64,000 bases of DNA from Bacillus sp. J33 (GTDB taxonomy: Bacteria; Bacillota; Bacilli; Bacillales; Cytobacillaceae). The stretch covers positions 21,730 through 85,729 of the forward strand of contig NZ_JAEL01000011.1 of the NCBI RefSeq assembly GCF_000518885.1. The letters are read 5' to 3'. Positions 1 to 8,612 of the stretch are shown in pieces. Every line of letters starts with the position of its first letter. Position 1 is the first letter of the stretch. Under the pieces are notes generated by a model. The model had not been told where the DNA came from. It saw nothing but the letters and a program-made list of their open reading frames with translations, and did no database searches. A program made the translations under genes and the position numbers.

Positions 1-250
1 ATTTAATTTCTGCTGTTTCTTTGTAGCGTACTAAAATAACATCTTCACCGATTTTTAATATGTTCTTCCACGGGATAATAATATCCTCATCCTTTCCAAA
101 AAAGCCCAACACTTTACCTGCTCCGCCTATAATAACGGCTTCGATTTTGCCTGTGTTTATATTTATGTCTATATCCCCTATATTTCCAAGCTTTCTGCCA
201 TCCGCAACATTTACAACATCCTTCACTTGAAATTCGGATATTTTCACCAT
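1..250 (-). CDS. ylmC: YlmC/YmxH family sporulation protein, PRC-barrel (3' end outside window)
   Basis: The reverse strand from the ATG at 250 encodes about 83 residues starting MVKISEFQVKDVVNV, with the repeated beta-strand pattern of a PRC-barrel (DGRKLGNIGDIDI, KIEAVIIGG, IIIPWKNILKIG, VILVRYK). A GGGAGTGA ribosome site precedes the ATG. The family is found in spore formers, and in B. subtilis ylmC lies just downstream of sigG, as here. The reading frame runs off the window edge, so the C-terminus is not seen. Its biochemical role is unknown. Identification rests on the fold pattern and position. Confidence 0.85.
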   Translation of the reverse strand, partial: MVKISEFQVKDVVNVADGRKLGNIGDIDININTGKIEAVIIGGAGKVLGFFGKDEDIIIPWKNILKIGEDVILVRYKETAEIK

Positions 251-349
251 CGAGACTTCACTCCCAATTTTATATGTTCTTATTAAATATATGTTTGAAG
301 CTATATGAAAAATGTTAGAATGGACCGAAAAGTACAAGCTTTATGCAAG

Positions 350-377
350 AAAAGCAAAAAGCAGCCAAAGTGGCTGC
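350..377 (-). terminator. Rho-independent terminator after sigG
   Basis: On the minus strand a GCAGCCA/TGGCTGC stem is followed by TTTTTGCTTTT. It begins at the last base before the sigG stop codon and separates sigG from ylmC. Confidence 0.8.
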
Positions 378-1157
378 TCAGCTTTGAATATTTTTATTCA
401 TTTGTTTAATGGCTGCTTTTTCAAGCCGGGAGACTTGCGCTTGTGAGATGCCAATTTCCTCAGCAACCTCCATTTGGGTTTTGCCCTGGAAGAAGCGTTT
501 TCTAAGAATCAGCTTTTCCCTTTCATTTAGTCTCCGCATGCCTTCTTTTAATGCTATTTCTTCAATCCATTGAATATCCTTGTTTTTTTCATCACTTAAT
601 TGGTCCATTACATAAATTGGATCTCCGCCATCGTTATAGATTGGTTCAAATAAAGAGACAGGATCCTGGATCGCATCCAATGCGAAAACAATTTCCTCAT
701 GTGGGACATCGAGTTCTTTAGCAATTTCTTCAGCCGTAGGTTCTCTTGAGGTTTTGCTCATTAAACGTTCTCGCACTTGCAGCGCTTTATAAGCAATATC
801 CCTTAATGAACGCGATACACGTATCGGGTTATTATCCCTTAGGTACCTTCGGATTTCTCCAATAATCATTGGAACTGCATAGGTGGAAAACTTAACGTTT
901 TGACTTAAATCAAAATTATCAATAGATTTCATGAGACCGATACAGCCGACCTGGAACAGGTCATCAACAAATTCGCCTCTGTTATTAAATCGCTGAATCA
1001 CACTTAATACGAGGCGCAAGTTGCCGTTGACGAGTTTTTCCCGTGCGGTTATATCCCCCTTATGCATTTGCTTGAAGAGCTCTCTCATTTCTTCGTTTTT
1101 TAAAACTGGAAGCTTTGAAGTATCAACACCGCAAATTTCTACTTTATTTCGAGTCAA
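378..1157 (-). CDS. sigG: RNA polymerase sigma factor SigG (late forespore)
   Basis: The 259-residue protein starting MTRNKVEICGVDTSKLPVLKN is colinear over its full length with B. subtilis sigma-G. It has region 2 (core binding and -10 recognition, including NLRLVLSVIQRFNNRG and DLFQVGCIGLMKSIDNF) and region 4 with a C-terminal helix-turn-helix (TQMEVAEEIGISQAQVSRLEK). SigG directs late gene expression in the forespore after engulfment. The TTG at 1157 was chosen over an in-frame extension to 1241 because the family starts exactly there and GAGGAGGG lies just upstream. The upstream extension has no family counterpart. It follows sigE, as in B. subtilis, with its own promoter-like sequence and a leader able to hide the ribosome site. 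Confidence 0.97.
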   Translation of the reverse strand: MTRNKVEICGVDTSKLPVLKNEEMRELFKQMHKGDITAREKLVNGNLRLVLSVIQRFNNRGEFVDDLFQVGCIGLMKSIDNFDLSQNVKFSTYAVPMIIGEIRRYLRDNNPIRVSRSLRDIAYKALQVRERLMSKTSREPTAEEIAKELDVPHEEIVFALDAIQDPVSLFEPIYNDGGDPIYVMDQLSDEKNKDIQWIEEIALKEGMRRLNEREKLILRKRFFQGKTQMEVAEEIGISQAQVSRLEKAAIKQMNKNIQS

Positions 1158-1223
1158 TCCATTTCCCTCCTCACAGGAGCTGCTGTACAAAAAACAGTAT
1201 CTCCTTGAGGAGGAAAAATATGC
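1158..1223 (-). promoter_or_regulatory. sigG forespore-type promoter and SD-sequestering leader
   Basis: On the minus strand a GCATA (1223-1219), a 14-bp spacer and GGAGATACT (1204-1196) resemble sigma-F/sigma-G elements (GYATA, GGNNANHT) with one mismatch in the -10. Within the spacer, TTTTCCTCCTCA (1217-1206) can pair over 12 bp, with one G-U, with TGAGGAGGGAAA (1173-1162), which contains the sigG Shine-Dalgarno. RNA started at this promoter would lack the upstream arm. Read-through RNA from spoIIG would contain it and be masked. A smaller CTCCT/AGGAG hairpin also overlaps the ribosome site. Confidence 0.65.
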
Positions 1224-1344
1224 ACCGGCTATTTTATCCACAGAATGGGCAACGGCTCAAAACATCATGAACACTAGGTTTTTGACTTGCAAATTTTTGT
1301 AAAAAATTTATCAGCAAGAATGGTTCAAAACTGTTCTGAATTTT

Positions 1345-2064
1345 CTAGACCATTTTATTAAACTCTTTCTTCAGCCTTTTTATGATTCTTTTTTCCAAAC
1401 GTGAAATATACGATTGGGATATCCCCAGCATATCAGCCACGTCTTTTTGTGTTTTTTCTTCACCGGATCCCAGGCCGAACCGTAATTCCATAATCTGCTT
1501 TTCCCTGTCTGAGAGCTGATGCAACGCCTTAATCAAAAGCTTTTTATCCACATTTGCTTCAAGATCCTTGGTAATTATGTCATCTTCGGTTCCAAGAACG
1601 TCAGACAGCAGCAATTCATTCCCATCCCAATCGATGTTTAAAGGCTCATCGAAGGAGACTTCAGATCGGATTTTATTATTTCTTCTTAAGTACATTAGAA
1701 TTTCATTCTCAATACAGCGGGAAGCATATGTAGCCAGCTTAATTTTTTTCTCAGGATTAAAGGTATTGACCGCTTTGATCAATCCTATAGTTCCAATGCT
1801 GATCAAGTCCTCAATATTGATGCCTGTGTTTTCAAATTTTCTCGCAATATAGACAACTAGCCTGAGATTTCTTTCAATCAGAATAGACCTTGCAGCTTTA
1901 TCTCCTTTCGGGAGCTTTATCAGCAGCATTTCTTCTTCTTCCTTGCTGAGAGGAGGAGGGAGTGCTTCGCTGCCGCCTATATAATAAACTTCATCAGTCT
2001 TGATCCCCAGTTTAATTAACAATTTATACCAATAGTAGGATAAGCGAAGTTTTAACTTTTTCAT
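1345..2064 (-). CDS. sigE: Pro-sigma-E, mother-cell sporulation sigma factor
   Basis: The 239-residue protein carries the pro-sequence of sigma-E: an amphipathic N-terminus ([20 protein letters not shown]) followed by [16 protein letters not shown], the region where SpoIIGA cleaves. Regions 2 ([22 protein letters not shown]) and 4 ([19 protein letters not shown]) follow. Sigma-E controls early mother-cell genes after removal of roughly the first 27 residues. ATG 2064 has a good GGAGGACAAATC ribosome site. It forms a two-gene operon with spoIIGA, 44 bp upstream, the protease that activates it. Confidence 0.97.
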   Translation of the reverse strand: MKKLKLRLSYYWYKLLIKLGIKTDEVYYIGGSEALPPPLSKEEEEMLLIKLPKGDKAARSILIERNLRLVVYIARKFENTGINIEDLISIGTIGLIKAVNTFNPEKKIKLATYASRCIENEILMYLRRNNKIRSEVSFDEPLNIDWDGNELLLSDVLGTEDDIITKDLEANVDKKLLIKALHQLSDREKQIMELRFGLGSGEEKTQKDVADMLGISQSYISRLEKRIIKRLKKEFNKMV

Positions 2065-2108
2065 GATTTGTCCTCCTTCTAAATTATGTTTTTGCAGAGT
2101 ATAGTATA

Positions 2109-3047
2109 TTAACTTACCTTTGTATCAGGCTTCATTTTACTGGCACCTGTAAGCATTTTAGGATGAACGATACATTGGAAAGCATCATCAGCCGAAAGCT
2201 GCTGCAAGGAAAAGGAAACAAGTCCCTTTTCTGCCTCGATTATTTCATTATCTTTTTCCAGAACAATGCGATCGGGTTTATAAGCAATGATCAGCTGATG
2301 TTCTTGTCCTACTACCTTGCATGGAATAACCCTCATTTTATGCTCCCATTCTCCGCCTATAGATTCATTTCCCATAATAATATCTTCAGGGCTGCCGGCA
2401 ATTTTAATTATTTCATCGGGAAATTCTTCCAGCCTGTCTTTAATTGAAATAAACATGACAGGCATTTTCGAGATAGGGTCATAAAGCTGATTGCCGCTGT
2501 CTATCAAACCTTTGAAGCGATATTCGATTTCATTAATAACAACCTTCACTTGAATCAGAGAGTCGTATTGGATTTTGGTCATTTCCATTCCTTCTATATT
2601 CCTTTTTGAAAAATGCCATGCAAGCGGAAAGCCCAACAGCACGAAAAGCCAGCTGATCGGGTCTCCAAAACCTTTAACACTCGCCAGCATAACAGACGAT
2701 GAAAGCTGAAAATCAAATTTTATAAAATAATGAATACCGATTAAAGATCCGCCAATTAAAAAAGTAGCAAAATAAAAAGTCATTAGCCCTTTAAAAAAGT
2801 AACGCAAACGCTTAAAGCCAAAAGCAGTAAGTACCATGGCTACAGAGAATAATAATTTTGTAATTGGGTGCCCTGAGTAGGCACTTAATGGAGTAAAAAC
2901 TAATAAAATAATAACCGAGCCTATTAAGCCTCCCGCAAAAACTCTCCAGAAACGTACTTCTCTTTTTAAAATAATGGCTGTCAAATAAAGGAGGAGGCTA
3001 TCAAACATGAAGTTTAATGCCCAGATAATATCTAAATAAACTGCCAA
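2109..3047 (-). CDS. spoIIGA: Sporulation sigma-E factor-processing peptidase SpoIIGA
   Basis: The 312-residue protein has about five hydrophobic segments in its first 150 residues, then a cytoplasmic domain carrying the aspartic-protease motif [11 protein letters not shown]. This is the known organisation of SpoIIGA, the septum-located protease that cleaves pro-sigma-E when triggered by SpoIIR from the forespore. The start is a TTG at 3047 preceded by AGGGGGAAG. Position and pairing with sigE match the spoIIG operon of B. subtilis. In B. subtilis the next upstream genes are bpr/bpf and then ftsZ; here hmp occupies that space in the opposite direction. Confidence 0.95.
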   Translation of the reverse strand: MAVYLDIIWALNFMFDSLLLYLTAIILKREVRFWRVFAGGLIGSVIILLVFTPLSAYSGHPITKLLFSVAMVLTAFGFKRLRYFFKGLMTFYFATFLIGGSLIGIHYFIKFDFQLSSSVMLASVKGFGDPISWLFVLLGFPLAWHFSKRNIEGMEMTKIQYDSLIQVKVVINEIEYRFKGLIDSGNQLYDPISKMPVMFISIKDRLEEFPDEIIKIAGSPEDIIMGNESIGGEWEHKMRVIPCKVVGQEHQLIIAYKPDRIVLEKDNEIIEAEKGLVSFSLQQLSADDAFQCIVHPKMLTGASKMKPDTKVS

Positions 3048-3126
3048 ATATCTTCCCCCTTTTTAGAAAAGCACAAGTGCCTCGCTCAGCCCCGAAAAGT
3101 TATAATCCTATTATTCTGTTGGAAAA

Positions 3127-3213
3127 AGTATAGCGCACAACAGCAGTTAAAGTGTGTCACTTTCTGTATGCAAAATGAAAGAAATTTTCCCTATTCCGTT
3201 CGGATTTTGTCAC
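3127..3213 (-). promoter_or_regulatory. spoIIG promoter with 22-bp -35/-10 spacing and 0A-like boxes
   Basis: On the minus strand TATACT (3132-3127) and GTGACA (3160-3155) are separated by exactly 22 bp, the abnormal spacing known for the Spo0A-activated, sigma-A-dependent spoIIG promoter of B. subtilis. TGACAAA near 3210 and TGACACA overlapping the -35 each resemble the 0A box TGNCGAA with one or two mismatches. Operon function is established in B. subtilis; its application here is inferred from spacing and context. Confidence 0.7.
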
Positions 3214-3251
3214 TATTTTTCCTATTTTAGATTCTTAACAATTTTTTATGG

Positions 3252-3294
3252 TGTGATATACATCACATATTTCCTTTTTTAAATGAACTATAAT
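3252..3294 (+). promoter_or_regulatory. FNR/CRP-type site and -10 element of hmp
   Basis: TGTGATATACATCACA (3252-3267) is an exact match to TGTGA-N6-TCACA, the FNR-box form used by Bacillus Fnr. A consensus TATAAT lies at 3289-3294. With a start about 7 bp after the -10 (near 3301), the site is centred at -41.5, the class-II activator position. No good -35 is visible, which fits activator dependence. B. subtilis hmp is known to respond to ResDE and NsrR; direct Fnr control here is inference. Confidence 0.7.
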
Positions 3295-3328
3295 TACAGT
3301 GAAAATATAAAAAAGGAGTTTTGCTGTG

Positions 3329-4558
3329 ATGCTAGACACTAAAACTATTGAAATTATTAAAAGTACCGTACCTGTACTCGAAAAACACGGCGAGGATATC
3401 ACTAAAACTTTTTATAACCTAATGTTTACAAATCACCCTGAATTATTAAATATCTTTAATCATGCAAACCAAAAGCAGGGGCGCCAGCAAAAAGCGCTTG
3501 CAAACTCTGTATACGCCGCTGCAAAGTATATTGACCAGCTTGAGGCCATCCTTCCGGTTGTGACTCAGATCGCCCATAAGCACCGCTCTTTGGGTGTTAA
3601 GCCGGAGCATTATCCCATTGTTGGAGAGCATTTAATTCTTGCAATTAAAGAGGTTCTAAAGGAAGCTGCAACTGAAGAAATTATTGAGGCATGGACAAAA
3701 GCATACGGAGTTATTGCAGATGCTTTTATCGGGCTGGAAAAGAGCCTTTATGATGAAGCTGCTCAAAAACAAGGCGGCTGGGATGATTTCAGAACATTTT
3801 CTGTTACAAAGAAGGTAAAAGAAAGTGATGTAATTACCTCTTTCTACTTTAGCCCAGCAGATGGCAGAGAAATTGCAGATTTTCTTCCTGGCCAATATAT
3901 TAGCTTGAAAGTAAATATTCCTGGCGAGGAATATACACATATCCGTCAATATAGCCTATCTGACTCTCCCGGAAAATCGTATTACAGGATTTCTGTAAAG
4001 AAAGAAGAGGGTACGAATGAGAAGCCTGAAGGAAAAGTATCCAATTACCTTCACAATGAACTAAAAGAAGGTGATCATATCAAAATAAGCGCTCCAGCTG
4101 GGGAATTTGTTCTAGGGCAGACTAATAAACCCATCGTTCTCCTAAGCGGCGGCGTTGGCATCACTCCAATGCTTAGCATGCTTCACCATCTGGATGCTAC
4201 AGGAATTCAAAGCGAAACGAAGTTTATCCATGCTGCTATTAATGGTAAGGTACATGCCTTTGCTGATGAAGTGAAGACTATCACGGATAATAATTCATTG
4301 GTAAAAGCCTATTTCTGCTACGAAAAACCGACTGTAAAAGATAAGGAAGAAATGGCCTATGATAAAGAGGGCTATATTACATCCGAATGGCTCTCAGCAG
4401 CAGTATCCAATAAAGACAGCCTGGTTTATATGTGTGGACCTGTTCCGTTTATGCAAGCTATGTACGAAGCCCTGCTCGAAGCAGGTTTCCAAAAAGAAAA
4501 TATTCGTTATGAATTCTTTGGACCTTCTATGGAACTTAAAGAAGCTCAATCTGTATAA
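3329..4558 (+). CDS. hmp: Flavohaemoglobin (nitric oxide dioxygenase)
   Basis: The 409-residue protein has an N-terminal globin domain (about residues 1-140, with the proximal-histidine region IAHKHRSLGVKPEHY), a ferredoxin-reductase FAD domain (HIRQYSLSD) and a C-terminal NAD(P)H-binding domain (LLSGGVGITPML, YMCGPVPFM). It converts nitric oxide to nitrate using O2 and NAD(P)H, and protects against nitrosative stress. The ATG at 3329 aligns with the B. subtilis start (MLDNKTIEIIKST) and is 9 bp from AAAAGGAGT; a GTG three bases earlier is the alternative. It is a single plus-strand gene between spoIIGA and ftsZ, with its own regulated promoter and terminator, which suggests insertion into this locus. 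Confidence 0.96.
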   Translation: MLDTKTIEIIKSTVPVLEKHGEDITKTFYNLMFTNHPELLNIFNHANQKQGRQQKALANSVYAAAKYIDQLEAILPVVTQIAHKHRSLGVKPEHYPIVGEHLILAIKEVLKEAATEEIIEAWTKAYGVIADAFIGLEKSLYDEAAQKQGGWDDFRTFSVTKKVKESDVITSFYFSPADGREIADFLPGQYISLKVNIPGEEYTHIRQYSLSDSPGKSYYRISVKKEEGTNEKPEGKVSNYLHNELKEGDHIKISAPAGEFVLGQTNKPIVLLSGGVGITPMLSMLHHLDATGIQSETKFIHAAINGKVHAFADEVKTITDNNSLVKAYFCYEKPTVKDKEEMAYDKEGYITSEWLSAAVSNKDSLVYMCGPVPFMQAMYEALLEAGFQKENIRYEFFGPSMELKEAQSV

Positions 4559-4566
4559 AGATACGA

Positions 4567-4597
4567 AGCATGGCCCATTTGGGGACCATGCTTTTTC
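4567..4597 (+). terminator. Terminator of hmp
   Basis: AGCATGG (4567-4573) pairs with CCATGCT (4586-4592), followed by TTTTT on the plus strand, 9 bp after the hmp stop. Confidence 0.85.
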
Positions 4598-4601
4598 ACG
4601 C

Positions 4602-4657
4602 AAAAAACACCCAGTTTTCTCCTTTCCTATAAAAAGGATGATAGAAAACTGGGTGTT
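4602..4657 (-). terminator. Long-stem terminator of the ftsA-ftsZ transcript
   Basis: The arms AACACCCAGTTTTCT (4606-4620) and its exact complement (4643-4657) enclose a loop of about 22 nt. On the minus strand a run of T follows. It lies about 60 bp beyond the ftsZ stop and abuts the convergent hmp terminator. Confidence 0.85.
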
Positions 4658-4714
4658 AATTTATCCCGCATTAACGGGCAGTAAGACTCCTGCTAATGGA
4701 AGTTTCACTTTATA

Positions 4715-5857
4715 TTATCTTCTGCGGTTGCGATTGCGGAGGAAAGTTGGTATATCCAAAGCTTCTTCCGGCTGATGGGATTGACTGCTTCTTACAGGCT
4801 CTTGTGGAGATTCTTCCCTCTTTTGCTCACGCTTCACAGTTCCCATGCTTGGCGCAGCCTTTGGCTGTCCGAAGGATGGTCTTGTTGGTTTAGGCTGAAT
4901 AACTTCTTCATTAAAACCTGTTGCAATAACCGTTACAACAATTTCATCTTTGAGATTTTCATTAATTACAGAACCGAAGATCATATTCACGTCCTGGTCT
5001 GAAGCTGAAGCAACAATATCAGCAGCTTCCTGAACTTCATATAGGCTCAGGTTTGATCCGCCAGTGATATTCATAAGTACCCCTTGTGCTCCGTCAATCG
5101 AAGTTTCAAGCAATGGTGATGATATGGCTTTCTTTGCCGCTTCAGCAGCACGGTTCTCCCCAGCGGCAACACCGATTCCCATTAGAGCAGATCCTTTATT
5201 TGACATGATTGTTTTTACATCTGCAAAGTCAAGATTGATAAGTCCTGGTACAGCAATCAAATCCGAAATACCCTGTACACCTTGGCGGAGAACATTATCC
5301 GCTTCACGGAATGCTTCAAGCATTGGAGTGCTTTTATCGACAATTTCTAATAGCCTGTCATTCGGAATAACAATAAGCGTGTCAACAGCTTCCTTCATTG
5401 AAGCAATACCGCCGGCAGCCTGTGTAGAACGTTTTCTGCCTTCAAACGTGAACGGCCGTGTAACAACCCCAACAGTCAATGCTCCTAAATCACGGGCGAT
5501 TTGGGCGATAACCGGGGCTGCACCTGTTCCTGTTCCACCACCCATTCCAGCGGTGACGAATACCATATCAGCGCCTTTAAGCGCTTCCTCAACCTGCTCT
5601 TTGCTCTCTTCGGCTGCTTTTTTTCCTACTTCTGGGTTTGCTCCTGCGCCAAGGCCTCTCGTAAGCTTTCCTCCGATTTGCATTTTCACTTCTGCTTTAG
5701 ATAAGTTCAACGCCTGGGCATCAGTGTTAACAGCAATAAACTCGACACCTTGAACACCGTGCTCAATCATTCTGTTTACTGCATTATTACCGCCGCCTCC
5801 AACGCCGATGACTTTTATAGTAGCTAATGAATCTAAATTAGTATCAAATTCTAACAT
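4715..5857 (-). CDS. ftsZ: Cell division protein FtsZ
   Basis: The 380-residue tubulin homologue forms the Z-ring. Visible features are the nucleotide-binding [17 protein letters not shown], the tubulin signature GGGTGTG near residue 105, the T7 synergy loop [15 protein letters not shown], a variable proline/glutamine-rich linker (about residues 320-365), and the conserved C-terminal peptide [13 protein letters not shown] that binds FtsA, SepF and EzrA. Start ATG 5857 follows GGAGGATTTGTC. It is the last gene of the minus-strand dcw cluster, just after ftsA, and is followed by a strong terminator. Confidence 0.98.
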   Translation of the reverse strand: MLEFDTNLDSLATIKVIGVGGGGNNAVNRMIEHGVQGVEFIAVNTDAQALNLSKAEVKMQIGGKLTRGLGAGANPEVGKKAAEESKEQVEEALKGADMVFVTAGMGGGTGTGAAPVIAQIARDLGALTVGVVTRPFTFEGRKRSTQAAGGIASMKEAVDTLIVIPNDRLLEIVDKSTPMLEAFREADNVLRQGVQGISDLIAVPGLINLDFADVKTIMSNKGSALMGIGVAAGENRAAEAAKKAISSPLLETSIDGAQGVLMNITGGSNLSLYEVQEAADIVASASDQDVNMIFGSVINENLKDEIVVTVIATGFNEEVIQPKPTRPSFGQPKAAPSMGTVKREQKREESPQEPVRSSQSHQPEEALDIPTFLRNRNRRR

Positions 5858-6024
5858 GACAAATCCTCCTAATTCGTCGATATTCCTAAGAACACCTTTT
5901 TCTGATTCGCTTTTTTATTGCACCCGGGAAACAGGCTTGCTGCCTATTCTTCCGTGCTCATTTTATTTCCGTTAGCCAAATGGCTGGTTATTCCGTTTCC
6001 AAAACCCATGCGAATCAAATCAAG

Positions 6025-7311
6025 TTATTCGAAAAAGTATCCGAGGAACTTTTTAACTCTTGATGTGATTTTTTCTTCCGGCTGTTTTTCCGGCTTTGTT
6101 TTTGGTTGCGGTTGTTGTTTTTGAACTCTTTTTTCCTTTGATTCCGGAACAGTTACCGGCTGCTCCATCTTCCTGCCCTGTATCTTGGCATTTTTGTATG
6201 CAAACTTGATCAGTCCTACTGCTGTTGTATACTGAGGTTCCCTGACCCCGATATAATCAGGAATTGCGATGCGCACCCGATTCTGGAATACAACCTGTGC
6301 CAATTCTAGTATTCCCTGTGTATTTGCCACACCCCCGGTAAGGACGTAGCCCCCAGGAAGATCCTTTGCACCAAGGCGCTTCACCTCATGCTGAATCAGA
6401 TCAAATATCTCTTCCATCCTAGCTTCGATAATGTCCGAAATTTCAAGCTGGTTAAATTGCTGGTGCTGGTCGCTTCCAATAATTGGAACACTGAATACTT
6501 CATCTTCAGATGCATGATCATAGAAGGCATAGCCGTGTTTAGTCTTAATTTTTTCTGCATCTTCAGTTGATGTGCGCAGGCCGATTGATAAGTCCTTTGT
6601 AATATGGTCTCCGCCAACTGGAAGGACACTTGTTGCCTTTAAAGCACCGTTTTCAAATAAAGCAATGGTCGTAGAACCGCCGCCAATATCTACTAGTGCC
6701 ACTCCGAGATTTTTTTCATCTTTTGAAAGGGCAAAAGCTCCTGCAGCCAGCGGCTGCAGCGAAATATCCATAATTTCAAGTCCAGCGCGTTCTACACAGC
6801 GGAGTGTGTTATGTAGGATGGTTTTGGATCCAGTAATGATTGTGCCCTCCATTTCCAGGCGCACACCAATCATTCCGCGGGGATCGCTAATCTCATCCAA
6901 ACCATCAACGATAAACTGTTTTGGGATTACATCGATGATGTCTCTTTCCGGAGGGATGGATACAACCTGTGCCGCATCAATAACTCTGGCAACATCCTCG
7001 TCCGTGATCTCCCTATTTTCACTGGAAACTGCTACAACCCCATGAGATGGCTGAAGCATAACATGATTGCCGGTTATTCCTACAATCACATTCTTAATCT
7101 CCATTCCTATCATTCTCTCAGCCTGTTCTATTGCCTTTTTAATAGAATGAACGGTTTCGTCTATATCAACAATGGAGCCTTTGCGTAAACCTTCAGACTG
7201 CACATTGCCCACACCAATAATATTTAAAGAGTCGTTGACCATTTCCCCAATGATTACCTTCACACTGGATGTACCGATGTCAAGACTAACATATATTTCG
7301 TTGCTGTTCAT
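6025..7311 (-). CDS. ftsA: Cell division protein FtsA
   Basis: The 428-residue actin-like protein tethers FtsZ to the membrane. Actin-fold phosphate motifs are visible (YVSLDIGTSSVKVIIGE near the N-terminus, ALVDIGGGSTTIALF mid-protein, GGYVLTGGVANTQGI late). A basic, glutamine-rich linker leads to a C-terminal amphipathic helix (SRVKKFLGYFFE) typical of the membrane-targeting sequence. ATG 7311 was chosen over an in-frame extension to 7356 because GGAGGTGCC lies 7 bp upstream and the family starts with MNSNEIYVSLDIG. It is directly upstream of ftsZ. Confidence 0.97.
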   Translation of the reverse strand: MNSNEIYVSLDIGTSSVKVIIGEMVNDSLNIIGVGNVQSEGLRKGSIVDIDETVHSIKKAIEQAERMIGMEIKNVIVGITGNHVMLQPSHGVVAVSSENREITDEDVARVIDAAQVVSIPPERDIIDVIPKQFIVDGLDEISDPRGMIGVRLEMEGTIITGSKTILHNTLRCVERAGLEIMDISLQPLAAGAFALSKDEKNLGVALVDIGGGSTTIALFENGALKATSVLPVGGDHITKDLSIGLRTSTEDAEKIKTKHGYAFYDHASEDEVFSVPIIGSDQHQQFNQLEISDIIEARMEEIFDLIQHEVKRLGAKDLPGGYVLTGGVANTQGILELAQVVFQNRVRIAIPDYIGVREPQYTTAVGLIKFAYKNAKIQGRKMEQPVTVPESKEKRVQKQQPQPKTKPEKQPEEKITSRVKKFLGYFFE

Positions 7312-7431
7312 TCTTTGGCACCTCCTTTTTTTGCAATTCCAATTATTGAACAACAATCATTTTTTTGTTGTTTGTGTAAAATAAGTAGTTTATCTATAAA
7401 ATTATTCGTCAAAACTAATTTATTCCCTTTT

Positions 7432-7800
7432 TTAAATATCATTTTTTTCTGTTTTTTCTTTTTTTTGGGACCATTTCGCGATGAGAATTCGCCTTATAAC
7501 CGCGATATTTTGGAAAAGCCTTACTCCAAACGCAAAAACTGCTGCTAAGTACAAGTCTACACCAAGATGGACACCCAGAAAAGCTAAACTTGCTGCCAGC
7601 AAAATATTAAAAAAGAAGCCGGAAACGAAAACTTTTTCATCATAAATGCCTTGAAGCTGTGCCCGGATTCCGCCAAATAAAGTATCTAATGCAGCAAGAA
7701 CCGCAATGGATAAGTAATTGGAGTATTCATCAGGTATTTTAATGTCTGTCAATAGTCCAAGGATAACCCCTATGATTAATCCTAAAATAGGAAGCCACAT
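7432..7800 (-). CDS. sbp: Small basic protein Sbp (DUF1290), membrane
   Basis: The 122-residue protein has three to four hydrophobic segments (starting MWLPILGLIIGVILGLL) and a basic C-terminal tail (WSQKKEKTEK). It corresponds in position and sequence type to sbp, located between ylxX and ftsA in B. subtilis. Molecular function is not established. Its ATG overlaps the stop of the upstream gene (TAATG), suggesting translational coupling. Confidence 0.9.
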   Translation of the reverse strand: MWLPILGLIIGVILGLLTDIKIPDEYSNYLSIAVLAALDTLFGGIRAQLQGIYDEKVFVSGFFFNILLAASLAFLGVHLGVDLYLAAVFAFGVRLFQNIAVIRRILIAKWSQKKEKTEKNDI

Positions 7801-8531
7801 TATGATTTGCCTCCTTCTTCAGGTTTCACAGGCTCCATATATCTGATTCTAAGTGCTTCGTCATAAGCAGGAACTGTTACAGGCTCTGCTGGTTTATGTA
7901 CTTTTACCCGCAGATTGTCAATGAAAAATTCTTCCGCTGATTTTGATACTTGCATGCGGTTGAAAAGCTTTTCGGCTGATTGTGCATTCTCTGCTATAAC
8001 TTTTATTTCAATTGGCAGCCTGCTTAGAGCATATCCGTCTATCATGGTTTCCTGATTGATGTCCCTGATGACGGTTGTGTTGATAACCCGTCTCCCTCCA
8101 ATGGAAATATGCTGGGCGTCGTACATATTCAGTTCGTTAACCAGTCTTTTCAGCAAATCAGGCGAGACAGATTCCACTTGTTTGCCTAAGAGCAGCTCTT
8201 CATAAACCGGTTCAATCGTTAAAATAATCCCTGGTCCGGTGACCTCACTTAATCCGGCTTCCATTTTTAATTCCTCCAGCGTCTCACGCAGCACTTGCTC
8301 CTTACTTTGTTTACGCTTTGTTTCGTATTGGGCAATTTTCTCTTCGTTTGAACTGATCTCGCGAAGAAGCTTTAATTGTAATTCTTTTTCTTTCAGTAAA
8401 TCTTCTCTAAGCTGCCACGTATCTCTTGTATCACGAACAACAGGTTCTTTTAACGTTTGGAACTGTATGGCAACCATAAAGCCAATGATGGCCGCAATAA
8501 AAGCAAAGCTGAGTTTCTTTTTGCTGTCCAC
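7800..8531 (-). CDS. ylxX: DUF881 protein YlxX
   Basis: The 243-residue protein has one N-terminal membrane anchor (LSFAFIAAIIGFMVAIQF), a coiled-coil stretch rich in Lys/Glu (about residues 40-85), and the DUF881 domain with ITGPGIILTIEP-like and ISIGGRRVINTTVIRDI motifs. It is predicted to be exported or membrane-anchored; function unknown. GTG 8531 follows GGTGGAATTATA. It is one of two tandem DUF881 paralogues conserved between divIB and sbp in Bacillus. Confidence 0.9.
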   Translation of the reverse strand: MDSKKKLSFAFIAAIIGFMVAIQFQTLKEPVVRDTRDTWQLREDLLKEKELQLKLLREISSNEEKIAQYETKRKQSKEQVLRETLEELKMEAGLSEVTGPGIILTIEPVYEELLLGKQVESVSPDLLKRLVNELNMYDAQHISIGGRRVINTTVIRDINQETMIDGYALSRLPIEIKVIAENAQSAEKLFNRMQVSKSAEEFFIDNLRVKVHKPAEPVTVPAYDEALRIRYMEPVKPEEGGKS

Positions 8532-8612
8532 TATAATTCCACCTTACTTTCCTGCATAGATCCTTTTGTGGACACATCGTAAAATCTTTTGGCGAGAAAT
8601 TCCTGATTGGCT

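Noticed and set aside
5064..5753. Long plus-strand open frame (229 codons) opposite ftsZ
   Set aside because: It is an antisense shadow of ftsZ with no ribosome site or protein-like pattern; ftsZ codon bias explains it.
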